From Sanguibacter suaedae (GTDB taxonomy: Bacteria > Actinomycetota > Actinomycetes > Actinomycetales > Cellulomonadaceae), in assembly GCF_016342785.1 (NCBI RefSeq), contig NZ_JAEINH010000005.1, positions 1-64,000 of the forward strand: a stretch of DNA of 64,000 nt. The letters run 5' to 3'. The position numbers and the translations under genes are program-made. Of the stretch, positions 55,665 to 64,000 are shown one piece after another. The notes beneath the pieces were generated by a model that saw nothing but the letters and a program-made list of their open reading frames with translations, was not told the origin of the DNA and ran no database searches. The number at the start of each line of letters is the position of its first letter. Positions within the stretch are counted from its first letter, which is position 1.

Positions 55665-57368
55665 TCAGCCTTCCACGGGGCCCTCCGGCGGGCGACCCGA
55701 GGGCTGACGGGTCGAGGGGTGGCGGCGCCGGATGCGGCCCACGAGGCCCACCCCCGCACCGCGCTGCGCGGGCTCCTCGACCTCGAGGCCGTAGTACTCC
55801 CCGATGTGCGCACGGAACGCCGCGCGGGAGGCCCGCTCGTACGCGCGGTGCTCCCGGGCGAACGCGATGGACGTGGACCAGCAGATGCCGAGCATGATCA
55901 CGCTGAACGGCAGGGCGATGATGATCGCCGCGGTCTGCAGGGCGGACAGTCCGCCCGACAGGAGCAGCGCGATCGCGAGCACCGAGGACGCGCAGGCGAA
56001 GAACACCCGGATCCACCGCCTGGGCTCCACCGATCCCCCGGTCGCGATCATCGCCATGACGAGGGACCCGGAGTCCGCCGAGGTGACGAAGAACACGGCG
56101 ATGAGCAGCACCACACCGATGGTCAGGACCGAGCCGGCCGGGAGCTGGGCCAGCATCTGGAAGAGGGCGCTCTCCACGTCGACCGACCCGTCGGACCCCA
56201 CCAGACCACCCGGCCCCGCGAGCTCCGAGTACAGGGCCGCTCCCCCGAGGACGCTGAACCACAGGAACGTGATGGCCGTGGGGACGAGGATCACGCCGGT
56301 GACGAACTGCCGCACCGTGCGCCCCTTGGACACCCGGGCGATGAAGATCCCCACGAACGGCGCCCACGAGATCCACCAGCCCCAGTAGAACGTGGTCCAG
56401 GCGGCCTGCCACGCCTCGCCCTCGGCACCGGCGAACGCGCTCACGGTGAACGAGAGGCTGATGAAGTTCTGCAGGTAGTTGCCGATCCCCTGGACCAGGT
56501 CGCGCAGCAGGAACTGCGTCGGTCCGACGATGAGGATGAACACCACGAGGACGCCCGCGAGCGCCAGGTTGAAGCTCGACAGCCACTTCATGCCCTTGGT
56601 CACGCCGGAGACGACGGAGAAGATGACCGCTCCCGTGATGATGACGATGAGGACGATGCTCGTGAGGTCCGAGGCCTCGACGAAGCCGGCGCTCTCGAGC
56701 CCGGCGCCGATCTGCACGACGCCCAGCCCCAGGGATGTGGCCACACCGAAGACGGTGCCCACGAGCGCCACGACGTCGATGACGTCGCCCCAGCGCCCGC
56801 GCACCCGTGACCCGAGGAGCGGCTCGAGGGTCCACCGGATGGAGATGGGCCGTCCACGACGGTGGATGGCGTAGGCGAGCGCGAGGCCGATGACGACGTA
56901 GATCGCCCAGGCGTGCACGCCCCAGTGGAGGAACGTCTGGGACATCGCCTGCTGGGCCAGCTGCCCGGCGGAGCCGGAGACGCCGGGGCGGGGGTCGGCG
57001 AAGTGGCTCAGCGGTTCGCTCACACCGTAGAAGACGAGACCGATGCCCATCCCGGCGGCGAAGAGCAACGAGAACCATGCGCCGAGCGAGAACTCGGGCT
57101 CGTCGTCGTCCTTGCCGAGGCGGATGTCGCCGTACCTGCTGAACCCGACCCACAGGCAGAACGCCACGAAGAGCGCCGAGATGAGGACGTAGTACCAGTT
57201 GAAGTTCGTGACGATGCTGCTCTGGATCGTGTCGAAGACCCGGCCTGACGCGTCGGGGGCGATCATCGCGGCGGCCGCGAAGGCGACGATGATCACCGCC
57301 GCGGGCCAGAAGACGGCACGGTTGACTGTTCCGCCAGGGGCGGTTGAGGGTGGTTGAGGCTCGACCAT
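55665..57368 (-). CDS. BCCT family osmolyte transporter (betaine/choline/carnitine)
   Basis: 567 residues, 12 predicted helices. The BCCT signature GMGIGLVFYGVSEP (about 110-123) is present, and the Trp-rich substrate box 'AWTTFYWGWWISWAPFVGIFIARVSKGRTVR' lies in the TM8 region. The family uses Na+ or H+ to import quaternary-ammonium solutes such as glycine betaine; the Na+-binding Ser/Thr are not all identifiable by eye. The C-terminal ~60 residues are Arg/Pro-rich and hydrophilic, as in osmosensing BetP-like proteins, which may respond to K+ or membrane state. Start ATG 57368. The next gene diverges from it. Confidence 0.92.
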   Translation of the reverse strand: MVEPQPPSTAPGGTVNRAVFWPAAVIIVAFAAAAMIAPDASGRVFDTIQSSIVTNFNWYYVLISALFVAFCLWVGFSRYGDIRLGKDDDEPEFSLGAWFSLLFAAGMGIGLVFYGVSEPLSHFADPRPGVSGSAGQLAQQAMSQTFLHWGVHAWAIYVVIGLALAYAIHRRGRPISIRWTLEPLLGSRVRGRWGDVIDVVALVGTVFGVATSLGLGVVQIGAGLESAGFVEASDLTSIVLIVIITGAVIFSVVSGVTKGMKWLSSFNLALAGVLVVFILIVGPTQFLLRDLVQGIGNYLQNFISLSFTVSAFAGAEGEAWQAAWTTFYWGWWISWAPFVGIFIARVSKGRTVRQFVTGVILVPTAITFLWFSVLGGAALYSELAGPGGLVGSDGSVDVESALFQMLAQLPAGSVLTIGVVLLIAVFFVTSADSGSLVMAMIATGGSVEPRRWIRVFFACASSVLAIALLLSGGLSALQTAAIIIALPFSVIMLGICWSTSIAFAREHRAYERASRAAFRAHIGEYYGLEVEEPAQRGAGVGLVGRIRRRHPSTRQPSGRPPEGPVEG

Positions 57369-57508
57369 GCCCCCCAGGCTAGGCCGGACCGCCCCGGATC
57401 ACCGACCGGAGGCCTCCGGCGCAGGTGTGACGGGGACGATGCTCAACTCCGCGACGGGACCGCCGATGTACTGGGCATGGGAATGTGGACTCGCGTCCGG
57501 AGGACGCG

Positions 57509-58144
57509 GTGAACGGTGCCCTGCTCCCGTCCGTCGGCGAGCAGGTCGAGGTGTCGGTCTCGGACGAGCGCTCGTACACGACGTGGGTCGACGCGGTGGA
57601 GGGCGACCTCCTGAGCGTCTTCACGCCGCACGACGTCCTCGTCGGCGACCTCCCGGACGTCGGGACGCCGGTGATGCTCCGGTGGCACAGCCACCGCGGG
57701 CGCCACTTCGTGGACGCCGCGTTCGTCGGCACGCACGACGACGGTGGCCGGCAGTGGGTCCTCGAGCTCGACAGCTCGGTGCGGATCGCCCAGGACCGGC
57801 GGTACGTGCGGGGGGCCGGCGGTGAGGTCCTCACCGTGAGCCGCGAGGAACCTGCCCTGGGGCCCGTCGAGGGCGTCGCCGTGGACCTCAGCGAGGGTGG
57901 GCTGCGTGGCGCGTTCGACCCTGCCTCGGTCGCCGACGTCGCGGAGGACGACGTCCTCACCGTCGACGTGCTGCTCGACGGGCAGTCCGTGGGCCTCGCC
58001 GCGACGGTGCTGCGTGTCCTCCCCCAGTCGGACCGCACGGACCTCGTGGTCGTCTACGAGCCGGACGACCGCACCGCGACGAGGATCCGGCGCCACGTGC
58101 TCGAGGCGCAGCGCCTCGCGCGGCAGGCCGCGCGCGAGGAGTAG
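57509..58144 (+). CDS. PilZ domain cyclic-di-GMP receptor (YcgR-like)
   Basis: 211 residues from GTG 57509, which has GGAGG five bases upstream; an in-frame GTG at 57485 would add eight residues but has no Shine-Dalgarno. The N-terminal beta domain (about 5-85) resembles the YcgR-N/flagellar-brake-type domain. The PilZ domain (about 90-200) shows the RxxxR-like arginine box ('AQDRRYVR', about 95-102) and the DLSEGGLRG motif (about 127-135), which together clasp c-di-GMP. It lies 77 bp upstream of a GGDEF-EAL enzyme on the same strand, so it is probably the effector of that enzyme. The output partner (motility, polysaccharide or other) cannot be told from the window. Confidence 0.88.
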   Translation: MNGALLPSVGEQVEVSVSDERSYTTWVDAVEGDLLSVFTPHDVLVGDLPDVGTPVMLRWHSHRGRHFVDAAFVGTHDDGGRQWVLELDSSVRIAQDRRYVRGAGGEVLTVSREEPALGPVEGVAVDLSEGGLRGAFDPASVADVAEDDVLTVDVLLDGQSVGLAATVLRVLPQSDRTDLVVVYEPDDRTATRIRRHVLEAQRLARQAAREE

Positions 58145-58221
58145 CACCCTCACGAACGGCTCTGCGTTGCCGATGGGCGGGGTGTCGGGCGCGTCCGCCC
58201 GGCACCGTCCGGAGGTCAGGC

Positions 58222-60519
58222 ATGCAGCTCAGCGCCCGCGCGACGGCCCGCAGGGGTCTCGTCGTGCTCATGTGCGCGCTCCTCGTGGTGTACGTCGCCT
58301 TCCTCGCGGTGGGCGACCTGTCCGCCACGGGTCCTCTCGTCGAGGGGACCCTGAGCCTGCTCACCCAGTGGCTGCCCGCGATCGTGTGCTGGACGGCCGT
58401 CACGGCGACCCGGTTCCGCCGCGCCGAGACGGTCCTCGCCGCGGCGGCGATCACCGCGAACGCCGTCGGCGACACCTGGTACGTGGTGGCGACGCTCCTC
58501 GGGGCGGAGCCGCCCTTCCCGTCGCCCGTCGACCTCGTGTACCTCCTGTTCTACCCCCTCATGCTCGCCGCCATGGTGGTCGCCGCGAAGCGCGCCCTGC
58601 CGCGGGTCACGGCGCTCGTGTGGCTCGACGCCACCGTGGGGTCCTTCGGGGCGGCGGCGGTCCTTGCGGTCGTCCTCGACCCGGTCCTCGCCTCGGCGCG
58701 CACGGAGGCCGGTCCGCTCGCGGTGTCGGTGGCCGTCGCCTACCCGATGTCCGACCTCGTGCTCGTCTCGGCGATCGCCGGCATCGGGGCCCTCGCGGGG
58801 CTGCGCGCGGCGCGGTCGTGGTTGCTGCTGGCCGTGGGCCTGCTGTTCTTCGCGGCCTCCGACGTGCTCTTCGCGCTCCAGGTCGCCCAGGACACGTACA
58901 CGATGGGGACCGTCGTCGACGCGTGGTGGCCGGTCGGTCTCGCGCTCATGGCCCTGTGGGCCGTGCGGACGATGGACGTGGAGGACGAGCACCCGCCCGA
59001 GGCGCGCCGCACCGGGGCGTTGACGCTCCTGTCCCCCGCCGTCGCCACGGTCGCCGCGCTCGGGGTGCTCGTCGCCGGCACCCGGACCGACCTGTCGGGG
59101 CTCGCCGTCGCCCTGTCGACGGTGGCGCTGCTCCTCGCGGGCGCCCGCACCCAGGTGGCGTTCGTGCGTCTCGCGGCGATGGCCGACCTGCGTCGGCAGG
59201 AGGCGGCGACGGACCCGCTCACGGGCCTGCCCAACCGCCGCTCGCTCTCCGCGGACGCGCGCGCCGAGCTCACCGACGGCCGTCGCCGGGCCCTCCTGCT
59301 GCTCGACCTCGACCGGTTCAAGGAGGTCAACGACAGCCTGGGGCACCACGTCGGTGACCTCATGCTCGTCCAGGTGGGCGCGAGGCTGCGCCGTCACGTG
59401 GGTCCCTCGGACCTCCTCGCGCGCCTCGGCGGCGACGAGTTCGCGATGCTCCTCGACGACGCGGGCGTGGCGGAGGCCCTCGGGCTCGCCGACGCCGTCC
59501 ACGAGGCGGTCGCCGGGACCTTCCTCGTGGAGGACACCGCGATCCACTCCTCGGTGAGCATCGGGGTCGCCCTCTTCCCCGACGACGGGCGCGACCTCTC
59601 GACGCTTCTGCGCAAGGCCGACATCGCCATGTACCGGGCGAAGTCCACCGGCACCGGCGTCCACGTGTACGACGCCGTCGACGACGTGGACGGCGCGGAA
59701 CGCCTGCGGGTCACCGAGGAGATCCGCACGGCCCTCACCACCGATCAGCTGGTCCTCCACTACCAGCCCAAGGTGGACCTCGTGGACGGACGGGTGCGCG
59801 GCGTGGAGGCGCTGGTCCGGTGGCAGCACCCGGACCGGGGCCTGCTGCCACCGGTGGAGTTCCTCGGGCTCGTCGAGGAGCTCGGTCTCATGCGGTCCCT
59901 CACGGACATCGTCCTGCGCAGCGCCCTCGACCAGGCGTCGCGGTGGCGCGCCGCAGGTCGGGACCTCGAGGTCGCCGTGAACCTCTCGGCGAGCGGTCTC
60001 GTCGACGTGGACCTCCCCGACCGTGTCGACGCGATCCTCCGCGAGCGCGGCCTGCCGCCGCAGGTCCTCCAGCTGGAGATCACGGAGGAGTTCCTCATGC
60101 GGGACCGCGAGCGCGCCCGGTCAATCCTGGCGCGGCTGCGGGCGACGGGGGTCCAGGTCGCCCTGGACGACTACGGCACGGGCTTCAGCTCGTTGGGCTA
60201 CCTGCGTGACCTGCCGCTGGACGAGCTCAAGCTCGACCGGTCGTTCGTGGCACCGATGGTCGACGAGCCGCGGGCCGCGGCCATCGTGGCGTCGACGATC
60301 GGGCTGGCGCACAGCCTGGGGCTGCGGATGGTGGCGGAGGGCATCGAGACGCGGGAGGTGTTCGACGCGCTGGCGCGGCTGGGGTGCGACCAGGGGCAGG
60401 GGTACCACATGTCGCGTCCGGTGCCGGCGGTCGAGCTCGAGGCGTGGTTGGACGCGCGCTGGTCAGGTGGAGGGGTCGACGGGCCACGCGTGCTTGGGGT
60501 AGCGCCCCCTGAGGTCTGA
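58222..60519 (+). CDS. Membrane-bound GGDEF/EAL cyclic-di-GMP enzyme
   Basis: 765 residues. N-terminal membrane region with about seven or eight helices (about 15-320, MASE-like but not matched to a named sensor). GGDEF domain at about 325-490 with the intact active site LGGDEF (about residue 402-407) and 'DLDRFKEVNDSLGHH'; no clear RxxD inhibitory site was seen. EAL domain at about 505-745: EALVRW (about 526-531), NLSA, EITEE, DDYGTG, KLDRSF and EGIE are all present, so both cyclase and phosphodiesterase activities are possible. The 3' end runs 57 bp antisense into hrpB. The PilZ receptor gene is directly upstream. A signalling hub acting at the membrane. Confidence 0.93.
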   Translation: MQLSARATARRGLVVLMCALLVVYVAFLAVGDLSATGPLVEGTLSLLTQWLPAIVCWTAVTATRFRRAETVLAAAAITANAVGDTWYVVATLLGAEPPFPSPVDLVYLLFYPLMLAAMVVAAKRALPRVTALVWLDATVGSFGAAAVLAVVLDPVLASARTEAGPLAVSVAVAYPMSDLVLVSAIAGIGALAGLRAARSWLLLAVGLLFFAASDVLFALQVAQDTYTMGTVVDAWWPVGLALMALWAVRTMDVEDEHPPEARRTGALTLLSPAVATVAALGVLVAGTRTDLSGLAVALSTVALLLAGARTQVAFVRLAAMADLRRQEAATDPLTGLPNRRSLSADARAELTDGRRRALLLLDLDRFKEVNDSLGHHVGDLMLVQVGARLRRHVGPSDLLARLGGDEFAMLLDDAGVAEALGLADAVHEAVAGTFLVEDTAIHSSVSIGVALFPDDGRDLSTLLRKADIAMYRAKSTGTGVHVYDAVDDVDGAERLRVTEEIRTALTTDQLVLHYQPKVDLVDGRVRGVEALVRWQHPDRGLLPPVEFLGLVEELGLMRSLTDIVLRSALDQASRWRAAGRDLEVAVNLSASGLVDVDLPDRVDAILRERGLPPQVLQLEITEEFLMRDRERARSILARLRATGVQVALDDYGTGFSSLGYLRDLPLDELKLDRSFVAPMVDEPRAAAIVASTIGLAHSLGLRMVAEGIETREVFDALARLGCDQGQGYHMSRPVPAVELEAWLDARWSGGGVDGPRVLGVAPPEV

Positions 60520-62952
60520 GCGGACCTGGGGGTAGCCGGTGCGCCAGAAGGACTCGAGGTCCGAGGTGACGGCTGCCGGGCGTCGTGCGGGTGAGAGCAG
60601 GTGGAGGAGGACGGGGACGCGGCCGTCGGCGACGCGGGGTGTGGTGCGCCACCCGAAGGCCTCCTGGACGCGGACGGCGAGGACGGGTTGGTCGTCGTCG
60701 TAGCGCAGGCGGGCGGTGCCGCCCCCGGGGAGCGGGACGCGTTCGGGGGCGAGGTCGTCGAGCCGGGCGGCGTCGGGCCATGGCAGGAGGCGGCGCAGGG
60801 CTGCGAGGACGTCGGTGCGGCGCAGCTGGGAGGCGGTGCGGATGCGGTCGACGTCGAGCCAGGTCCGCAGGCCGTCGAGGAGCGCGTCGTCGGAGACGTC
60901 GGGCCAGGGGTGTCCGAGCACGCGGTGGCAGAAGGCCATGCGGGCGCGCAGCTCGCGGGCGGCGTCGGTCCACGGGAGGGCGTCGAGGCCGTCGGTGGCG
61001 AGGTGGTCGTGGACGGCTGCGGCGACGAGGTCGGGCGGCGGGTCGATGGTGGCCGAGGCGAGCTCGACGGCCCCGAGCCTGGTGGTGCGGCGGGCGACCA
61101 CCCGTCCGTCCGCCCAGCGGACGTCGTCCTCCTCGTGGAGGTCGGCGAGGGCCGCCTCGACGGCGAGGTCCTCGTCGAGGGGGGCGGCGGAGCGGACGGT
61201 GGCGTCCCGGCGTCCTGCGCCGCGGTCGGCGTCGGCGACCGCGAGCCACCCGTACCCGGCGAGGGGTGAGCCGGGCGGCAGCACGGCCCCGGTGCCGGAC
61301 ACCATGAGGTAGGCGGACCCGGTGGGCCGGCGTCGTGCGACGCGCTCGGGGTGGGCGAGGGCGACGACGAGCCCGACGGCGAGGTCGTCGGTGAGGCGTG
61401 ACGCGCCGCGGGTCCCTCGGGTGCCCTCGGTGGCCGTCCGTTCGGCGCGGCGCACCTGGGCGACCCAGGAGGCGGGCCGGTCGCGTCGGTAGGAGCGCAG
61501 CGCCGCGACGAGGTCGGCGCCGGGCGCGCGGACGTCCTCGGACAGGAGGGCGACGACCTCGGCGGCGCGACGGGCACCGACGAGCGGGGCCGCGTCGAGG
61601 AGCGCCCTGGCGAGACGCGGGTCGGTCCCGGCGCGGGCGATGCGGCGGCCGCGCCCGGTCACGGCCCCGTCGTCGTCGACGGCGCCGAGGCGGCGCAGCG
61701 TGGCCCGGGCGACGGCGAGGGCGGCGGCGGGCGGCGGGTCGAGGAGGGCGAGGCCTGTGCCGTCGGGGCTGCCCCAGCAGGCGAGCTCGAGGGCGAACGC
61801 GGTGAGGTCCGCGGTGGCGATCTCGGGGGCGGGGTGCTCGGGCAGGCGGGCGTGGTCGGGCTCCGACCAGCAGCGCAGGACAACGCCGGGCCCCTCGCGT
61901 CCGGCGCGTCCGGCGCGCTGGGCGGCGGAGGCGCGGCTGGTGCTCACCGTGACGAGGCCGGCGAGGCCCCGGCGGTGGTCGGTGCGCGGCTCGCGGGACA
62001 GCCCGGCATCGACGACGACGCGGACGCCGGGGACGGTGAGGGAGGACTCGGCGACGGCCGTGGAGACGACGACGCGTCGGCGGGGCCCGGTCTCGAGCGC
62101 GAGGTCCTGTTCGTGGGCGGTCAGCCTGCCGTGGAGGGGGCGGACGTCCACGGGCCCGGCTGCTGGACGGACCCCGGTGAGCGCACGGGTCACGGCAGCG
62201 ACCTCGGCGGCACCCGGGACGAACACGAGGACGTCGCCGGGGTGGTCGTCGAGGGCTCGGCGGGCGGTGGCGGCGACGTGGTCGAGGAAGGCGCGGGTGG
62301 GGCCGCGCTCGTCGGCGCGGCGCACAGCCGTGGGAGGGGGGCACCAGCGGACGTCGACGGGGTGGAGCGAGCCGTGGGCCTCGACGACCGGGGCGGGCTG
62401 TCCGGGCGGGCCGGCCCCGAGGAGCTCGGCGGTGCGGTGCGCCTCGACGGTGGCGGACATCGCGACGAGCACGAGGTCGGGCCGCAGGGTGGCGCGGACG
62501 TCGACGAGGAGCGCGAGCGTGAGGTCGGCGTCGAGGTGGCGCTCGTGGACCTCGTCGAGGACGACGGCGCTCACCCCGGCCAGCTCGGGGTCGCGCTGCA
62601 GACGGCGCAGGAGCACACCGGTCGTGACGATCTCCACGCGGGTGGTGGGTGTCGTGGTGGACTCCCCGCGGACGCTGTGGCCGACGGTGACCCCGAGGGG
62701 CTCGCCGAGGAGGTGCGCGAGCCGGCGTGCCGCAGCCCGGGCGGCGACGCGCCGCGGCTGCGTGACGACCACGCGGCCCCCGAGCGCGTCCGCGAGCGCG
62801 GGCGGCACCAGGGTGGTCTTCCCGGTGCCGGGGGGCGCCTGGAGGACGGCGACCCGGTGCGTGCGGACCGCGGCGACGAGGGCGGGCAGGCTCTGCGTGA
62901 CCGGGAGGCCGGGGGGTGAGGCGAGGAGCCGGGCGATCGGGTCGGGGTGCAC
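60463..62952 (-). CDS. hrpB: ATP-dependent helicase HrpB
   Basis: 829 residues from GTG 62952; a longer frame to 63042 runs into the next gene. DEAH-box family: Walker A PPGTGKTTLV (about 40-49), DEVH in 'VVLDEVHERHLDADL' (about 130-144), SAT motif 'VAMSATVEA', and motif VI 'QRAGRAGREGPGV'. The C-terminal HrpB-specific domain reaches the end with 'YPQVRSDLRGRYPKHAWP', the strongest signature of HrpB. An RNA/DNA helicase of uncertain role; E. coli hrpB is non-essential. It is convergent with the GGDEF/EAL gene (57-bp overlap) and is 46 bp from the DUF2254 gene on the same strand. Confidence 0.93.
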   Translation of the reverse strand: MHPDPIARLLASPPGLPVTQSLPALVAAVRTHRVAVLQAPPGTGKTTLVPPALADALGGRVVVTQPRRVAARAAARRLAHLLGEPLGVTVGHSVRGESTTTPTTRVEIVTTGVLLRRLQRDPELAGVSAVVLDEVHERHLDADLTLALLVDVRATLRPDLVLVAMSATVEAHRTAELLGAGPPGQPAPVVEAHGSLHPVDVRWCPPPTAVRRADERGPTRAFLDHVAATARRALDDHPGDVLVFVPGAAEVAAVTRALTGVRPAAGPVDVRPLHGRLTAHEQDLALETGPRRRVVVSTAVAESSLTVPGVRVVVDAGLSREPRTDHRRGLAGLVTVSTSRASAAQRAGRAGREGPGVVLRCWSEPDHARLPEHPAPEIATADLTAFALELACWGSPDGTGLALLDPPPAAALAVARATLRRLGAVDDDGAVTGRGRRIARAGTDPRLARALLDAAPLVGARRAAEVVALLSEDVRAPGADLVAALRSYRRDRPASWVAQVRRAERTATEGTRGTRGASRLTDDLAVGLVVALAHPERVARRRPTGSAYLMVSGTGAVLPPGSPLAGYGWLAVADADRGAGRRDATVRSAAPLDEDLAVEAALADLHEEDDVRWADGRVVARRTTRLGAVELASATIDPPPDLVAAAVHDHLATDGLDALPWTDAARELRARMAFCHRVLGHPWPDVSDDALLDGLRTWLDVDRIRTASQLRRTDVLAALRRLLPWPDAARLDDLAPERVPLPGGGTARLRYDDDQPVLAVRVQEAFGWRTTPRVADGRVPVLLHLLSPARRPAAVTSDLESFWRTGYPQVRSDLRGRYPKHAWPVDPST

Positions 62953-62998
62953 CCGTGCATTGTCCTCCGGGTCGTGGTGCGCGGGCGACGTCGCCCGT

Positions 62999-64000
62999 TC
63001 AGGCCTGCGCGAGGGCCCGGCGCACGGCGGCGGCACGCTCACCGAAGCGCGCGACGTCGTGCTCCACGTGCCCGGCCCCGCGGAAGGCCTCCTCGAGGAG
63101 ACCCACGTGGGTGAGGAGCCGTGCCCGGACGGCTCGTGACAGGGCGGCGGCGCCCACCCTCTCGACGAGCGTGAGGGTGGCGTGCATGACGCCCGGGTCC
63201 CCCGCGGCGTACCAGCGCAACGGGTCGAGCACCTCGGTGACGATGTCGACGGGGTCGACCCGGGGGGCGTGGACCCGGCGGGCCCCCGAGGGGCCTGCCC
63301 GGTCCGGGGAGGGGAGCTCGCGGCTCACGAGGTGGGTGAGGCCTGCGCCGAGGTCGTCGAGGGCGTTGGCAGCGGTGTAGGGGTCGTTGGTGCCGGGCGA
63401 GACGGCGCGCACGGCCATCTCCGTGAGCTGCTGCACCGCGAAGGACACGTCCTGGTAGGGGCTGCGCGCGTCGGAGACCCGGACGGCCGCGCGGACGGCG
63501 TCCCGGAGGTCCTTCCCGGACCGCCCGGGCGGGTGGACGAGCACGAGCGGTGTGCCGTCGAGCACGTGGTCGCCGGGGCGCACCCGCAGCACGAGGAGCA
63601 CGTCGTGCTCCTCGGCGATCTCCAGGAGGTCGTCCTCCTGGACGGACTGGACGTACCCGGGGACCGCGGACCGCACGGCGTCGCCGTGGGCGAGCGCGTC
63701 CTCGAGATCGCGGTCCTGCACACCGGCGTCGTCGTGCGTGCCCTCGTCCGCGCTCCCGGCGGGTCGGCCCAGGCCCTCGGGGTAGAGGCGGTCGACCGTG
63801 TCCACCAGCTCCGCCCGCACGCGGTGCGTGAGGGTCGACACCTGGATGGAGTCGGAGATGTGGTGGATGAAGTACACGAGGACGGCGACGTTGGCGACGG
63901 CGAGGAGCACCGCGACGTTCACGGCGAGGTGGGGGACGAACACCTCGGCGTCCTGGTTGCCGGGATCCCCCACCACGCGGACCGCACGCAGCACGAGGAG
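62999..64000 (-). CDS. DUF2254 family membrane protein (5' end outside the window)
   Basis: At least 331 residues visible; the reading frame is open through position 64000, so the N-terminus is missing. The visible part starts with the last TM helix (about 25-45 of the visible part) and a cytoplasmic domain carrying the family signature 'AVRAVSPGTNDPYTAANALDDLGAGL', followed by 'PRVDPVDIVTEVLDPLRWYAAGDPGVMHATLTLVERV'. The whole family is around 430 residues with four N-terminal helices. Function unknown; a pentameric channel or regulator has been proposed for related proteins. It ends 46 bp before hrpB on the same strand. Confidence 0.88.
   Translation of the reverse strand, partial: LLVLRAVRVVGDPGNQDAEVFVPHLAVNVAVLLAVANVAVLVYFIHHISDSIQVSTLTHRVRAELVDTVDRLYPEGLGRPAGSADEGTHDDAGVQDRDLEDALAHGDAVRSAVPGYVQSVQEDDLLEIAEEHDVLLVLRVRPGDHVLDGTPLVLVHPPGRSGKDLRDAVRAAVRVSDARSPYQDVSFAVQQLTEMAVRAVSPGTNDPYTAANALDDLGAGLTHLVSRELPSPDRAGPSGARRVHAPRVDPVDIVTEVLDPLRWYAAGDPGVMHATLTLVERVGAAALSRAVRARLLTHVGLLEEAFRGAGHVEHDVARFGERAAAVRRALAQA

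Noticed and set aside
57485-57508. GTG 57485 as the PilZ protein start
   Set aside because: No Shine-Dalgarno; GTG 57509 has GGAGG at proper distance and starts at the first conserved strand.

Overview
The window looks like the origin-proximal chromosome of a high-GC Gram-positive actinobacterium, most likely order Micrococcales and close to Cellulomonadaceae/Promicromonosporaceae. The grounds are very high GC, frequent GTG starts, start/stop overlaps of the ATGA/GTGA type, and gene orders typical of that group: rpsF-ssb-rpsR-rplI-dnaB, PadR-ino1, cca-NUDIX-DUF6049-murJ-pseudokinase-trxB-trxA, parB-parA-rsmG-jag-yidC-yidD-rnpA-rpmH-dnaA-oriC-dnaN-gnd-recF-dciA-gyrB-gyrA-DUF3566-tRNA-Ile-tRNA-Ala. 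The genus call is inference, not a sequence match.

Layout. 1-3360: two secreted/envelope proteins (DUF916-like, DUF4232-like), a methyltransferase and a scrap of a VOC-fold gene. 3361-9076: dnaB interrupted by a 324-residue intein, a DnaA-box cluster in its divergent promoter region, a MATE exporter, and the rpsF-ssb-rpsR-rplI operon. 9206-15636: class A PBP (ponA), a PadR regulator with a clear palindromic operator, inositol-phosphate synthase, an MFS exporter and a rhodanese. 15774-27538: cca, NUDIX hydrolase, DUF6049, MurJ and a separate MurJ-partner pseudokinase, thioredoxin system, aminotransferase and an ATP-grasp ligase. 27569-33386: parB, parA, rsmG, khpB, yidC, yidD, rnpA, rpmH, all pointing away from the origin.

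33387-45647 is the origin core: dnaA, a DnaA-box-rich oriC (35297-35593) with a candidate DnaA-trio unwinding element, dnaN, gnd, recF, dciA, gyrB, gyrA and a DUF3566 membrane protein. Six parS-like sites are spread from 15.7 to 38.0 kb, two of them inside parA and parB. tRNA-Ile(GAT), a 39-codon DLW-39-type microprotein and tRNA-Ala(TGC) follow.

46283-64000 is more accessory: a TetR/NmrA pair with a visible operator; a conserved small membrane protein often misnamed LigA; an AI-2E-type permease; a UbiA prenyltransferase translationally coupled to an unusual nucleotidyltransferase-like/methyltransferase fusion; a stress-type SDR; a receptor Ser/Thr kinase coupled to a lipoprotein; a DJ-1/PfpI protein; a BCCT osmolyte transporter; a PilZ + GGDEF/EAL cyclic-di-GMP pair; HrpB helicase; and a DUF2254 protein cut by the window edge. 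No rRNA, CRISPR array, IS element or prophage was seen. The strongest items for follow-up are the class-3-type (Ala1, W/C/T) intein in the DnaB P-loop, the origin architecture (parS, palindrome, DnaA-trio), and the UbiA/fusion-methyltransferase pair, which may be an undescribed prenyl-compound pathway.
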